Origin: Bacteroidota bacterium
Lineage (GTDB): Bacteria; Bacteroidota; Bacteroidia; Chitinophagales; Chitinophagaceae
Direction of reading: 5' to 3'
NCBI GenBank assembly: GCA_018267725.1
Contig: JAFDXY010000015.1
Coordinates: 124,001 to 188,000, forward strand
Length of the DNA: 64,000 nt
Shown: positions 1 to 8,533 of the stretch, one piece after another
Numbering within the stretch: the first letter of the stretch is position 1
Layout: each line of letters starts with the position of its first letter
Made by a program: the position numbers and the translations under genes
Notes under the pieces: generated by a model
What the model saw: the letters and a program-made list of their open reading frames with translations, nothing else
What the model was told of the DNA's origin: nothing
Databases searched by the model: none

Positions 1-2
1 TA

Positions 3-2087
3 ACATTAGCAGCATCATTAATTGTTGCGTTTATTATTAACCCAGTGTTTGCTGTAAGTTTTATGCACCCCGAAGGAAGAGCATTTGAAAAACCTAAAAA
101 CCATGTATTCAAATCAAAATGGTTTTGGGTATTTATTTCATTTGGTGTTCTATTTGATTTAGCAGGATGGCTTGGATTTGGAAACTTCTTAATATTCATG
201 GCTTTATTAATGATATTAAATAATTATGTGTTAAGAGGCATCATTCACTACTTCCAAGAAAAATTATTGCCTTCCTTAATGAACCATTATGAAAAATTAT
301 TGCATTGGGTTTTAAAAGGAAGAAGACCAGGTTGGTTATTTGCAAGTTTATTCGGCTTATTTATTGTAGCCGTGATTGCTTTAGGTATTAGAAATAATCC
401 TAAACCATTCTTTCCAAGCGGAGACCCCAATTTCATTTATGTATATTTAAAAATGCCCATAGGCACTAAAACAGAAACTACAGATTCTGTAACAAGAATT
501 TTAGAAAATAAAGTATATAAAGTTTTAGATAAAGAACTTCCTGCAAAAGGAGGTATTGTAGAAAGTGTTATTGCCAACGTAGCCGTAAGTGCCAACAACC
601 CAAGAGATAATAATAGAAGCACACAAAGTAATTTAGGAAGAATACAAGTAAGCTTTGTTGAATACGAAAAACGCCATGGCAAACACACACAAGTTTTTTT
701 AGATGCAATACGAGATCAAATGAAAGCTGGAATACCAGGTGCAGAAATTTCTGTTGAAAAAGAAAGCAATGGTCCACCAACAGATCCTCCGGTAAATATT
801 GAAATTGCAGGAGATAATTTTGATGAGATTGCTAATGTATCAAAAGCGTTACTAAACCATTTAGATACCAACAGAGTTAATGGAGTAGAAAATTTAAAAG
901 CCGATGTTGATTTAGTAAATCCTGAAATTACTATTAATATAGATAGAGAAAGAGCAATGCGAGAAGGATTAAGTACATCGCAAATTGGCATGGAGTTACG
1001 CTCTGCCGTATTTGGAAAAGAAGCAAGCAAATTAAAAGATGGAGAAGACGAGTATAAAATTTATGTTCGCTATGCAGATTTAGAACGTAATAATATTAAT
1101 GATTTAATGAATTTGAAATTAACTTTCCGCGATATGGCAATGATGGGAAAGATTAGACAAGTTCCTTTAAATGCAGTTGCAACAGTAGATTACACAACAA
1201 CATCGGGCGGTGTAAAAAGAAAAAATGTAAAACGTACCATTCAATTACAATCAAACATTACAGACCCATCATTAACCGGACCTGCTAATGCACAATTAGC
1301 AAAACTTATTGAAACGTTTAAACATAAAACAAAAATTCCTGCAGATGTAACTATTAAACAAACAGGAGAAAGCGAGCAACAAGCAGAAACCATGAGCTTT
1401 TTAGGTACATCTTTAATAACTGCTTTATTAATAATTTTCTTAATACTTGTTTTACAATTTAACAGCGTAAGTAAGCCATTCATTGTATTAACAGAAATTT
1501 TCTTCTCGGTAATTGGTGTGTTTTTAGGATATGCCATAACAGGAATGAGCATGGCAATGATTATGGTTGGTGTTGGTATTGTAGGCTTAGCAGGTATTGT
1601 AATTAAAAACGGAATTTTATTAATTGAATTTACCGATGAATTACGCAGCAGAGGAATGAAAACAAGAGAAGCCGCAATACAAGCAGGTAAAATTAGAATT
1701 ATACCAGTGCTATTAACTGCATTAGCAACCATACTTGGTTTATTACCATTAGCTGTTGGTTTTAATATAGATTTTGTAAAAATGTTTACAGAATTAAATC
1801 CACATATTTTCTTAGGTGGAGATAGTGTTGTGTTTTGGGGCCCGTTAAGTTGGACAATTATTTTCGGATTAATATTTTCTTTCTTCTTAACCTTAGTAAT
1901 GGTACCAAGTATGTATTTGTTAAGTGAGCGTTTAAGAAGACCAATGGAAAAATTCTACGGAACAAAATTTGTTGCACTATTAGGTTTTACAGGTCCATTA
2001 TTTTTTATATTGGTAGGAATAATGTTATTAGTAAGAAGAATACAAGGTAAAAAAGTTTGGTTTGGAAAACTAAAAGAAGTTAAATAA
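3..2087 (+). CDS. RND-family efflux transporter permease, C-terminal part (5' end outside window)
   Basis: The reading frame is open from base 3, so the gene begins upstream; about 694 C-terminal residues are visible. An inner-membrane proton-driven RND pump of the AcrB/HAE1 type is indicated by a hydrophobic helix at the left edge, a helix followed by a periplasmic porter domain with the FFPSGDPN and GTKTETTD segments, then a block of membrane helices that includes AGIVIKNGILLIEF and a PVLLTALATILGLLPLAVG-like stretch, both typical of the second half of these pumps. The first porter half and TM1-5 are missing because of the window edge. The C-terminus has one extra hydrophobic segment (FVALLGFTGPLFFILVG) followed by a basic tail. 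In this family it would work with a membrane-fusion protein and a TolC-like channel, probably encoded upstream. The substrate cannot be read from the sequence. The GTG at 45 is not the true start. Confidence 0.93.
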   Translation, partial: TLAASLIVAFIINPVFAVSFMHPEGRAFEKPKNHVFKSKWFWVFISFGVLFDLAGWLGFGNFLIFMALLMILNNYVLRGIIHYFQEKLLPSLMNHYEKLLHWVLKGRRPGWLFASLFGLFIVAVIALGIRNNPKPFFPSGDPNFIYVYLKMPIGTKTETTDSVTRILENKVYKVLDKELPAKGGIVESVIANVAVSANNPRDNNRSTQSNLGRIQVSFVEYEKRHGKHTQVFLDAIRDQMKAGIPGAEISVEKESNGPPTDPPVNIEIAGDNFDEIANVSKALLNHLDTNRVNGVENLKADVDLVNPEITINIDRERAMREGLSTSQIGMELRSAVFGKEASKLKDGEDEYKIYVRYADLERNNINDLMNLKLTFRDMAMMGKIRQVPLNAVATVDYTTTSGGVKRKNVKRTIQLQSNITDPSLTGPANAQLAKLIETFKHKTKIPADVTIKQTGESEQQAETMSFLGTSLITALLIIFLILVLQFNSVSKPFIVLTEIFFSVIGVFLGYAITGMSMAMIMVGVGIVGLAGIVIKNGILLIEFTDELRSRGMKTREAAIQAGKIRIIPVLLTALATILGLLPLAVGFNIDFVKMFTELNPHIFLGGDSVVFWGPLSWTIIFGLIFSFFLTLVMVPSMYLLSERLRRPMEKFYGTKFVALLGFTGPLFFILVGIMLLVRRIQGKKVWFGKLKEVK

Positions 2088-2110
2088 TAATAACAGTGGT
2101 TTTTGTTTTA

Positions 2111-2148
2111 AAGAAGCTGCATCTTATTTTGATGCAGCTTCTTTTTTT
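2111..2148 (+). terminator. Rho-independent terminator after the RND gene
   Basis: A perfect 13-bp stem (2111-2123 with 2131-2143) around a 7-base loop is followed by a run of T. It lies 24 bases after the RND stop codon. It faces the 3' end of the nuo operon and could partly stop transcription from that side too. Confidence 0.92.
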
Positions 2149-2170
2149 GTTTGAGGTTTTATAAGTTGTA

Positions 2171-2245
2171 TGTCATTCCGAACAAAGAAAGGAATCTATT
2201 TAGAATAATCAGGTTACCGCATCGCTACCGAAACTCGCAATGATG
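2171..2245. repeat. Dispersed TGTCATTCCGA-type repeat
   Basis: The segment opens with TGTCATTCCGAA and closes with CTCGCAATGATG, loosely complementary ends with a GGTTACCGCATCGCTACCG core. A shorter relative with the same opening lies at 11878-11925. It fills most of the gap between the RND gene and the end of the nuo operon. I recognise it as a common dispersed type in Bacteroidota; copy number in this genome is unknown. Confidence 0.6.
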
Positions 2246-2283
2246 TGTATATTAATCATCCTAAACAGTATGAAAAACAAATA

Positions 2284-2637
2284 TTAATTTTCATAATATG
2301 GCAACTCATCATTACTAACTGTTTCTTTTTGTTGCCAATAAGCTAAGGTTACAATATGCCCGTTATTTGTTCTTAACAATCTTCCAAATATTGCATTGAT
2401 TGGGTTAAACATAAGGTTGGTTACGCCAATGGTAAATGTTGCAATTGTTTCAGCAGGTACTACATCGGTAGTTGTAGCAACTTTTGGTGGCGGACTTGGT
2501 ATTACAACAACCGTATATCCGTTTCCTTCTAACAAAGGTTTTAAAAAATTAATTCGTTCTTGTAAAACATTTTTTTCTACAATGGCACATTTAATTCCAT
2601 TCAATTCTTCAAACTCATGATTTTTATTAATTGCCAT
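2284..2637 (-). CDS. Hypothetical protein at the 3' end of the nuo operon
   Basis: I do not recognise this 117-residue protein. It starts 6 bases after the nuoN stop on the same strand, so it is very likely co-transcribed as the last gene of the complex I operon. It has no signal peptide or membrane helix. Residues 14-40 look like a helix-strand unit (KCAIVEKNVLQERINFLKPL), followed by a proline-rich bend (IPSPPPKV) and a moderately hydrophobic central part with TFTIGVTNLMFNP. Its place suggests a link with complex I, such as an accessory or assembly factor, but this is inference from position only. The 3' side is free of genes until the RND gene terminator. Confidence 0.7.
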   Translation of the reverse strand: MAINKNHEFEELNGIKCAIVEKNVLQERINFLKPLLEGNGYTVVVIPSPPPKVATTTDVVPAETIATFTIGVTNLMFNPINAIFGRLLRTNNGHIVTLAYWQQKETVSNDELPYYEN

Positions 2638-2643
2638 ATTTAG

Positions 2644-4047
2644 TTATTGTAATGATATAATGTAACTATAAGCTCCGCTTAAAACACCTGTAAGTAAAAT
2701 ACCTATTACACAAATTAACAATGCAATTTTATTATAAACAGGTATAGCAATTTTTTCCATACCTATATTTTCATTTTTTGCAAAAACAGTTTTTACTACT
2801 CGTAAATAATAATACATAGATATTACCATATTTAACGCAGCAATGGTAAGTATAACAAAAGTAATCCCTTGTGCGGCAGACATTAATAAAAACAATTTAC
2901 CAAAAAAACCTGCAGTAGGCGGCACACCTGCTAACGAAAAAAAGCCAATACATAAACACCAACTTAAAAATTTATTATTTGTGTAGAAAGATTGATACTC
3001 TGTTATTGTTTCTTTTTGTAACGCAGCACTAACCAAACTAATAACGCCAAACACTGCTAAGTTTGAAAACACATATATTAAAATAAAATAAATTATTGAT
3101 GCATTACTTACTGCACTATTTGCCGAAGCAGCCAACAACATAAAACCTACTTGAGATACAGATGAAAAAGCCAACAATCGTTTTAAATTTTGTTGGCGTA
3201 TAGCAAATAAATTTCCTATAATAATGGTTGCCAATGCAACCCAAATTAAAACGGTATGCCATGTAATAAATAAAGGTTGAACCATTTTATTCAACACATT
3301 TAAAATGGCAAACATGGCTGCAGCTTTTGATGCAACAGATAAAAAAGAAGTAATGGCAACAGGAGAACCTTCGTACACATCAGCCGTCCATAAATGAAAA
3401 GGTACCGCAGAAACTTTAAACAATAAACCAACAAAGAATAATAAAAATGCAGCAATATGCAATGGTTGTTGTTGCAATAAATTATTTATTACAGAAAAAT
3501 CTAATGTTCCTGTGCAGCCATATAAAAATGAAATTCCCAACAATAATATGGTAGAAGAAAATGCCGAAGAAATAATCAATTTCATTGCACCTTCACCTGA
3601 AATTTTTTTGTGTAAATCGAAGTTGGCAGCAGCAGCTAACGGAATAGTTGAAAGCTCTAACCCCACATACAACATTAATAAGTTGGCAGCTGATATCATT
3701 AAAAACATTCCTAATAAAGAACTAAGCAATAATACATAAAATTCTATAATATGTTTATGATTTTCTAACCACTTGGTTGATTGTAATGAAATAAGCAACG
3801 CCGCTAAATTGAGTATGTTTTTTTCAAACACATATAAGTGATTGGTAACAAACATTTTTCCAAACAGCCTTCCTTCTTCATTAAAGAAAAAACCACTTAT
3901 TAAATTCAACAGCAATAAAACATTAATTCTATTTAATAAGGTTGTTACAGCAGGTTGCTTTGTTTTTAGTTTTATTATTAATAAAAAAAATATAATAGCA
4001 ACTAACCACAACTCTTGTTTAAATAATATGAAAAAATTTTCGGGCAT
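2644..4047 (-). CDS. nuoN: NADH-quinone oxidoreductase subunit N
   Basis: Antiporter-like membrane subunit of complex I, 467 residues, all membrane helices and short loops. The diagnostic stretch GLLFKVSAVPFHLWTADVYE (residues about 210-230), with its buried Lys and His, is typical of NuoN. Also visible are RLLAFSSVSQVGFML and SLAGVPPTAGFFGKLFL. It belongs to the proton-pumping arm with NuoL and NuoM. It starts 3 bases after nuoM and ends 6 bases before the 117-residue hypothetical gene, so it sits inside one operon. Length is normal for the family. Confidence 0.96.
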   Translation of the reverse strand: MPENFFILFKQELWLVAIIFFLLIIKLKTKQPAVTTLLNRINVLLLLNLISGFFFNEEGRLFGKMFVTNHLYVFEKNILNLAALLISLQSTKWLENHKHIIEFYVLLLSSLLGMFLMISAANLLMLYVGLELSTIPLAAAANFDLHKKISGEGAMKLIISSAFSSTILLLGISFLYGCTGTLDFSVINNLLQQQPLHIAAFLLFFVGLLFKVSAVPFHLWTADVYEGSPVAITSFLSVASKAAAMFAILNVLNKMVQPLFITWHTVLIWVALATIIIGNLFAIRQQNLKRLLAFSSVSQVGFMLLAASANSAVSNASIIYFILIYVFSNLAVFGVISLVSAALQKETITEYQSFYTNNKFLSWCLCIGFFSLAGVPPTAGFFGKLFLLMSAAQGITFVILTIAALNMVISMYYYLRVVKTVFAKNENIGMEKIAIPVYNKIALLICVIGILLTGVLSGAYSYIISLQ

Positions 4048-4050
4048 TTT

Positions 4051-5538
4051 TTATTTGCTTCCGTTTAAATGATGAATAATATTAACTGTAGAATCTGTTA
4101 TAAAATTTTGTAATAAATAAGGCATTACACCAATTATAATAATTCCTGCCAATAATAGAACAGCAGCTAATTTTTCGTTCCATGCTGCATCTTTCAAATT
4201 AAAAAAGTGTTCATTTTTTAAAGGTCCTAACACACTGCTTGCAATGGCACGTAAAATATAAACAGCCGTAACAACAATTGATGCACAACTAAGTACCGTT
4301 GCAATTCTATAGGTTGTTTCTACTCTTTGCCAAGAACCTACAAATACAGTAAACTCTGCCACAAAGCCACTTAAACCCGGTAACCCTAACGAACATAATC
4401 CTGCAATAATAAATATGGTAGAAATAAATGGAATTGCTTTTAATAATCCACCTAATTCTTTTACTTGTCTTGTATGTGTTCTTTCATACAACATACCAAT
4501 AGCAGCAAAAAATAATGCAGTCATTAAACCATGACTAACCATTTGTATTACTGCACCTGTTATAGCCGTTTGCGTCAACATTCCAATACCTAACAATACA
4601 AAACCGCAATGACTAACAGATGAATATGCATTTATATATTTTAAATCTGTTTGCATCATAGTAGCAAACGCTCCATATAAAATAGCAATGGCAGATAATG
4701 CAATTATATAAGGAGAATAATATTGTGCAGCAACAGGTAATAAATACGTTGCAACTTTTAAGCATCCGTAGCCACCCAACTTCATTGATATGCCTGCTAA
4801 AAACATTGATGCTGCTGTTGGTGCAGATGAATGCCCATCGGGTACCCAAGTATGAAAAGGAAATAATGCAGCAAAAAAACCAAAGCCAATAAACAAAAAC
4901 GGGAAAATAATTTTTTGTGTTTCAGGGTTAATAATTGTTTGTGAAATGATTTGCAAATCGAAACTATGTGTTGAATAATACAAACCCATTATACCAACAA
5001 ATATTAATGCAGAGCCTGCCATTAACATTAAGGCCAACTTCATGGCACTGTATTCTTTTTTACCACTTCCCCAAATTGCAATTAATAAAAATTTAGGAAT
5101 AACAGCCAACTCTAAAAAAAAGAACATAGTAAAAATATCTAACGAAATAAAAAAACCATAAGCACTTGCAGCAAGCAACAACAATAAAATAAAAAACTCT
5201 TTGCTTAATTCTTTTATTTTCCATGATATTAAAACGCCTGCTGCCACTATAAAAGAAGTAAGTAATATCATTACCATACTTATTCCGTCAATACCAACAT
5301 GATAATGAATATTTAAAAACGGAAACCAATTATAATTTTCTTCTAACAAAAAAATAGAACCATTGTTTTTAAAATTAAACACAGAAACAATTTTAAAACC
5401 CATTGTTATATACGTAACCAAAAATAATTGCAACACAGATCCTACAAACGCCACAACACGTATTTGTTTTAATTCTTTACAAAACAAAACTGCTATAACA
5501 GTTAGCAACGGTAATATTACAAGACTTGATAAAAACAT
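4051..5538 (-). CDS. nuoM: NADH-quinone oxidoreductase subunit M
   Basis: Antiporter-like membrane subunit of complex I, 495 residues, normal length. The family signature FHTWVPDGHSSAPTAASMFL followed by AGISMKLGGYG separates it from NuoL and NuoN. A conserved Glu lies in FFFLELAVIPKFLL (residues about 140-153), as expected for NuoM. The conserved quinone oxidoreductase region IYGAFATMMQTDLKYINAYSS-type segment is near residue 285. It lies between nuoL (46-base gap) and nuoN (3-base gap). Confidence 0.96.
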   Translation of the reverse strand: MFLSSLVILPLLTVIAVLFCKELKQIRVVAFVGSVLQLFLVTYITMGFKIVSVFNFKNNGSIFLLEENYNWFPFLNIHYHVGIDGISMVMILLTSFIVAAGVLISWKIKELSKEFFILLLLLAASAYGFFISLDIFTMFFFLELAVIPKFLLIAIWGSGKKEYSAMKLALMLMAGSALIFVGIMGLYYSTHSFDLQIISQTIINPETQKIIFPFLFIGFGFFAALFPFHTWVPDGHSSAPTAASMFLAGISMKLGGYGCLKVATYLLPVAAQYYSPYIIALSAIAILYGAFATMMQTDLKYINAYSSVSHCGFVLLGIGMLTQTAITGAVIQMVSHGLMTALFFAAIGMLYERTHTRQVKELGGLLKAIPFISTIFIIAGLCSLGLPGLSGFVAEFTVFVGSWQRVETTYRIATVLSCASIVVTAVYILRAIASSVLGPLKNEHFFNLKDAAWNEKLAAVLLLAGIIIIGVMPYLLQNFITDSTVNIIHHLNGSK

Positions 5539-5584
5539 TTTTATTATTGGTTATTAAATATTTATTCTTTATTTAATTATACAA

Positions 5585-7564
5585 TCAACTCCACACATAC
5601 AATACTGCCATTAATAAAACCGCCACACCTGCAAAAAAATACAATGTATAATGTTGCACTTTACCCGATTGTATATTTTTTATAGATGTTGATATGAAAG
5701 AAGCAACAGATGCAATTCCGTTCATACAACCATCAATAATATTTCTATCAAACCATGCGGCGGGTTTTCCTATACAGTTAAAAATTATTTTTTTAGTGAT
5801 AAACAAATACAATTCATCTATATAAAATTTTCTATATGCAGCTTTATAAATTACTTGAAAACTGTTGGTAATTTTATCTGCTTTATTATTTTGTTTGAAA
5901 TATAAAATTCCAGCTAATAAAATTCCACCTAAACCCAATAAAACAGGTAGTATTGAAAAACCAATATTTATAGCTGAATGATAGGGTTGATTATTGCTTG
6001 ATAAAAATTCTGAAAAAGGAATAAAACCAACCGTTGCAGCACAAACCATTAATATAATTAAAGGCAGCTTCATAGTTAATGTTCCCTCGCTGTGATGAGC
6101 CGTGAGTCGTGAGTCGTGAGGTTTATTCCAAAAAATAGAAAAATATAAACGAAACATATAAAACGCTGTAATTGCAGAGGTAATTAAAGCTATTATATAA
6201 ATTGTTTTATTGTTTTGATAAGCAGCAGATAAAATTTCTTCTTTACTAAAAAACCCTGCAAATGGCGGTACGCCTGCAATTGCCAAGCATGCAATTAAAA
6301 AAGCAATATGTGTTATGGGCATTAGTTTTTTTAATCCGCCCATATCTTTCATTTCATTACTATGCACTAAATGTATTACGGCACCTGCACACAAAAACAA
6401 TAACGATTTAAAAAATGCATGTGTAAATAAATGAAACAATGCAGCACTATAACCTAATCCTTCTTCACCACCATATTTAGAAACACCTAATGCAAACATC
6501 ATATAACCAATTTGGCTCATAGTTGAGTATGCTAACACTCTTTTAATATCTGTTTGTGTGCAAGCAATTATTGCTGCAAACAAAGCACTTGCTATTCCTA
6601 CAAAAGCAACCAATTGTAATGCAGTTACATTAATAGCAAATACTGCAAAAAGTTTTGCAACTAAAAACACACCTGCCACAACCATTGTTGCAGCATGTAT
6701 TAATGCAGAAACCGGTGTGGGACCTTCCATTGCATCGGGCAACCAAATATGTAAAGGCAGCATAGCACTTTTGCCTGCACCACCAATAAATATTAAAACC
6801 AATGCCCAAGTTAAAGTACTCATTCCCAAAAAAGATGATGCTGTAATAGAAATGAATGAAGAAGATTGTGTATTGGTTAATGTTTGAATAATTGTTTGAA
6901 AATTAAAACTGTTTGTGTTAAACGATAAAATTAAAATACCAATTAGCAAACCTAAATCTGCAAAGCGTGTAACAATAAATGCTTTTTTAGCTGCTGCAAC
7001 AGCAGATGGTTTTTGAAAATAAAATCCTATTAATAAATAAGATGAAATGCCCACCAACTCCCAACACATATATAACTGTAAAAGGTTTGTTGCAACCACT
7101 AAGCCCAACATTGAAAAAGTAAATAATCCTAAATAAGAGAAATAATTACAATATCTTTCTTCACCTTTCATATAACCTAAACTAAACAAGTGCACCATTA
7201 AAGAAATAAAAGTTACTACCACCAACATCATTACAGAAAGGGCATCTAACTGAATACCTATTTCAACATGCATCGTTTCGGTAAAACTTAACCAATGCAT
7301 TTGGTAAACATTAATAGTTTGGTAAACACCATTCACTTTTCCATCAATAAAAAAATAATGATATGCAATGTTTAATGCAATGATTGTAGCAACAAAAAGT
7401 AATACGGTAGAAAATATTCTTGCAATATTTTTTAAATATTTTTTACCTAAGCCAAGCAAAACAAAGTTTGCCAGCGGAAGTAATATAATCCATATAGCAG
7501 CCCCGCCAACCACTCCAAGTGGGAGGTTTTTAAAGGCAATAATATGAAATAACAATTCTCTCAT
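5585..7564 (-). CDS. nuoL: NADH-quinone oxidoreductase subunit L with repeat-derived N-terminus
   Basis: Largest antiporter-like subunit of complex I, 659 residues. GAGKSAMLPLHIWLPDAMEG and TPVSALIHAATMVVAGVFL are diagnostic, and the long C-terminal lateral helix region follows. Two parts look foreign. Residues 1-22 (M-RELLFHIIAFK-NLPLGVVGGA) come from a repeat element at 7501-7619 and closely match the N-terminus of NuoK. Residues about 482-491 (HDSRLTAHH) come from a short GTGAGTC-type tandem repeat at 6095-6120, in the variable loop between two helices. Normal NuoL sequence starts at about residue 23 (IWIILLPLANF). The start at 7564 lies within the element, with no alternative start just downstream. 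Confidence 0.95.
   Translation of the reverse strand: MRELLFHIIAFKNLPLGVVGGAAIWIILLPLANFVLLGLGKKYLKNIARIFSTVLLFVATIIALNIAYHYFFIDGKVNGVYQTINVYQMHWLSFTETMHVEIGIQLDALSVMMLVVVTFISLMVHLFSLGYMKGEERYCNYFSYLGLFTFSMLGLVVATNLLQLYMCWELVGISSYLLIGFYFQKPSAVAAAKKAFIVTRFADLGLLIGILILSFNTNSFNFQTIIQTLTNTQSSSFISITASSFLGMSTLTWALVLIFIGGAGKSAMLPLHIWLPDAMEGPTPVSALIHAATMVVAGVFLVAKLFAVFAINVTALQLVAFVGIASALFAAIIACTQTDIKRVLAYSTMSQIGYMMFALGVSKYGGEEGLGYSAALFHLFTHAFFKSLLFLCAGAVIHLVHSNEMKDMGGLKKLMPITHIAFLIACLAIAGVPPFAGFFSKEEILSAAYQNNKTIYIIALITSAITAFYMFRLYFSIFWNKPHDSRLTAHHSEGTLTMKLPLIILMVCAATVGFIPFSEFLSSNNQPYHSAINIGFSILPVLLGLGGILLAGILYFKQNNKADKITNSFQVIYKAAYRKFYIDELYLFITKKIIFNCIGKPAAWFDRNIIDGCMNGIASVASFISTSIKNIQSGKVQHYTLYFFAGVAVLLMAVLYVWS
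6095..6120. repeat. GTGAGTC tandem repeat inside nuoL
   Basis: The run ATGAGCCGTGAGTCGTGAGT continues with one more GTGAG, giving three near-perfect 7-base units. It is read in frame on the minus strand as HDSRLTAHH in NuoL. Repeats of this CTCACGACTCACG type are dispersed, mostly intergenic, in Chitinophagaceae as far as I recall. G+C content is higher than in the flanking nuoL sequence. Confidence 0.65.
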
Positions 7565-7619
7565 AATTTATAATATCACTTCGTTTTCAAGCCCCTCTTT
7601 TAGGAGGGGTTGGGGAGGT
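7501..7619 (-). repeat. Palindromic repeat element, copy A (nuoK/nuoL junction)
   Basis: About 119 bases. On the minus strand it begins with CCTCCCCAACCCCTCCTAAA right after the nuoK stop and ends with a GGAGTGGTTGGCGGGGC block inside nuoL. The two ends are imperfect inverted repeats. The AT-rich centre holds the nuoL ATG. Copy B at 7921-8039 matches over the whole length, with about 13 substitutions and two single-base gaps by eye. It supplies the first 22 codons of nuoL. Confidence 0.8.
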
Positions 7620-7985
7620 TTATTGTTTCAAATCTGTTACATCATCTACATCAATACTTTTATGAGTACGATATAAATTAATAATTATAGCAATGGCTAC
7701 AGCAGCTTCGGCGGCGGCAATAGCAATAATAAATATGCTAAAAAATATTCCATCCATCTTATCGGGATAGAGATATTTATTAAATGCCACAAAATTTATG
7801 TTTACACTGTTAAGCATTAATTCAATGCTCATTAACATAGTAATCATATTACGGCGTGTAAACAAACCGTACATACCTATAAAAAATAATGCAGTACTTA
7901 AAATAATAATATGTGTTAATGCCCCACCAACCTCCCCAAGGGGGAGGCTTTTAAATGCAGTAATATGAAATAACAATTCTATCAT
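7620..7985 (-). CDS. nuoK: NADH-quinone oxidoreductase subunit K with repeat-derived N-terminus
   Basis: Small three-helix membrane subunit of complex I. I place the start at 7985, giving 121 residues; the frame stays open further upstream to 8060, but that part overlaps nuoJ and encodes only repeat sequence. Family sequence begins at about residue 23 (THIIILSTALFFIGMYGLF), followed by MLMSIELMLNSVNINFVAF with the conserved membrane Glu, and a second Glu in AAAEAAVAIAIIINLYR. NuoK is usually near 100-105 residues; the surplus is the N-terminal segment M-IELLFHITAFK-SLPLGEVGGA, encoded by the repeat element at 7921-8039. No ATG exists at the ancestral start position, so the element seems to provide the only start. 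Two bases separate it from the nuoJ stop. Confidence 0.93.
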   Translation of the reverse strand: MIELLFHITAFKSLPLGEVGGALTHIIILSTALFFIGMYGLFTRRNMITMLMSIELMLNSVNINFVAFNKYLYPDKMDGIFFSIFIIAIAAAEAAVAIAIIINLYRTHKSIDVDDVTDLKQ

Positions 7986-8039
7986 AATTATAATATCTCT
8001 TCTTTTTTGAGCCCCTCTTTTGGAGGGGTTGGGGAGGCT
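7921..8039 (-). repeat. Palindromic repeat element, copy B (nuoJ/nuoK junction)
   Basis: Second copy of the element at 7501-7619, same orientation. Its left part is translated as the last residues of NuoJ (ASPTPPKEGLKKEEIL, then stop); the stop is followed after two bases by the nuoK ATG; its right part codes for NuoK residues 1-22, ending in LPLGEVGGA. The ends, CCTCCCCAACCCCTCC and GGGGAGGTTGGTGGGGC, are imperfect inverted repeats with internal hairpins. Two genes are thus joined through translated repeat DNA. Confidence 0.82.
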
Positions 8040-8533
8040 TTCATAGCAATAACAATACACCCAACCATTGCTGCTAATAATAACATACTTATTACTTCAA
8101 AAGGCAAAGCATATCCATTTGCATCTGTACTTAATAATTGTTTGCCCAATGTGGCAATATCTATATCAAAATTTTTATTAGTTGTTTGAAATACTTGTTT
8201 GTTATATAACTGAAGCAATAAACCAAAACCAATTAACGATGCTACACTTGCAACTATTATTCTTAAAGAATTTGGTTTAGGCATTTGGTTGCCCGATTGT
8301 TGCGTTAAGAATATTGAAAAAATAATTAATACAACTATACCACCAACATATACTGCAATTTGAATGGCTGCTATAAAATTTGCATTCATCCAAAAATATA
8401 AAGCAGCTACACCCATTAAACAAAACAATAACCATATTGCCGAACGAAATATTTTTCTTGTTGTAACAGCTAATATGCCTGTTGTTAAAACAAAAGTTGC
8501 AATACAATAAAATATAATATCAACTGCTTTCAT
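7988..8533 (-). CDS. nuoJ: NADH-quinone oxidoreductase subunit J
   Basis: Membrane subunit of complex I, 181 residues with about five helices. LLFCLMGVAALYFWMNANFIAAIQIAV-type sequence near residues 36-62 and VGGIVVLIIFSIFL match the NuoJ core. A long loop follows (residues about 75-130), then the last helix, VISMLLLAAMVGCIVIAMKA. The last 16 residues (ASPTPPKEGLKKEEIL) are encoded by the repeat element at 7921-8039 and are not family sequence. The start overlaps the nuoI stop by one base, implying translational coupling. Confidence 0.93.
   Translation of the reverse strand: MKAVDIIFYCIATFVLTTGILAVTTRKIFRSAIWLLFCLMGVAALYFWMNANFIAAIQIAVYVGGIVVLIIFSIFLTQQSGNQMPKPNSLRIIVASVASLIGFGLLLQLYNKQVFQTTNKNFDIDIATLGKQLLSTDANGYALPFEVISMLLLAAMVGCIVIAMKASPTPPKEGLKKEEIL

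Noticed and set aside
1241..1732. 163-residue minus-strand open frame inside the RND gene
   Set aside because: Complement of a transmembrane region; no start context and no family features, while the plus-strand frame is a clear RND pump.
6061..6120. CRISPR-like array in nuoL
   Set aside because: Units are only 7 bases, directly adjacent, without spacers; this is a short tandem repeat.
7501..8039. Simple tandem duplication of the nuoJ-nuoK junction
   Set aside because: The two copies keep inverted CCTCCCC/GGGGAGG ends, and related palindromic arms appear at 17930 and 44835, which fits a dispersed element better; a local duplication of one inserted copy cannot be excluded.
7986..8060. Longer nuoK start at 8060
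   Set aside because: Would add 25 residues that are the out-of-frame reading of nuoJ and repeat DNA, and would start deep inside nuoJ.
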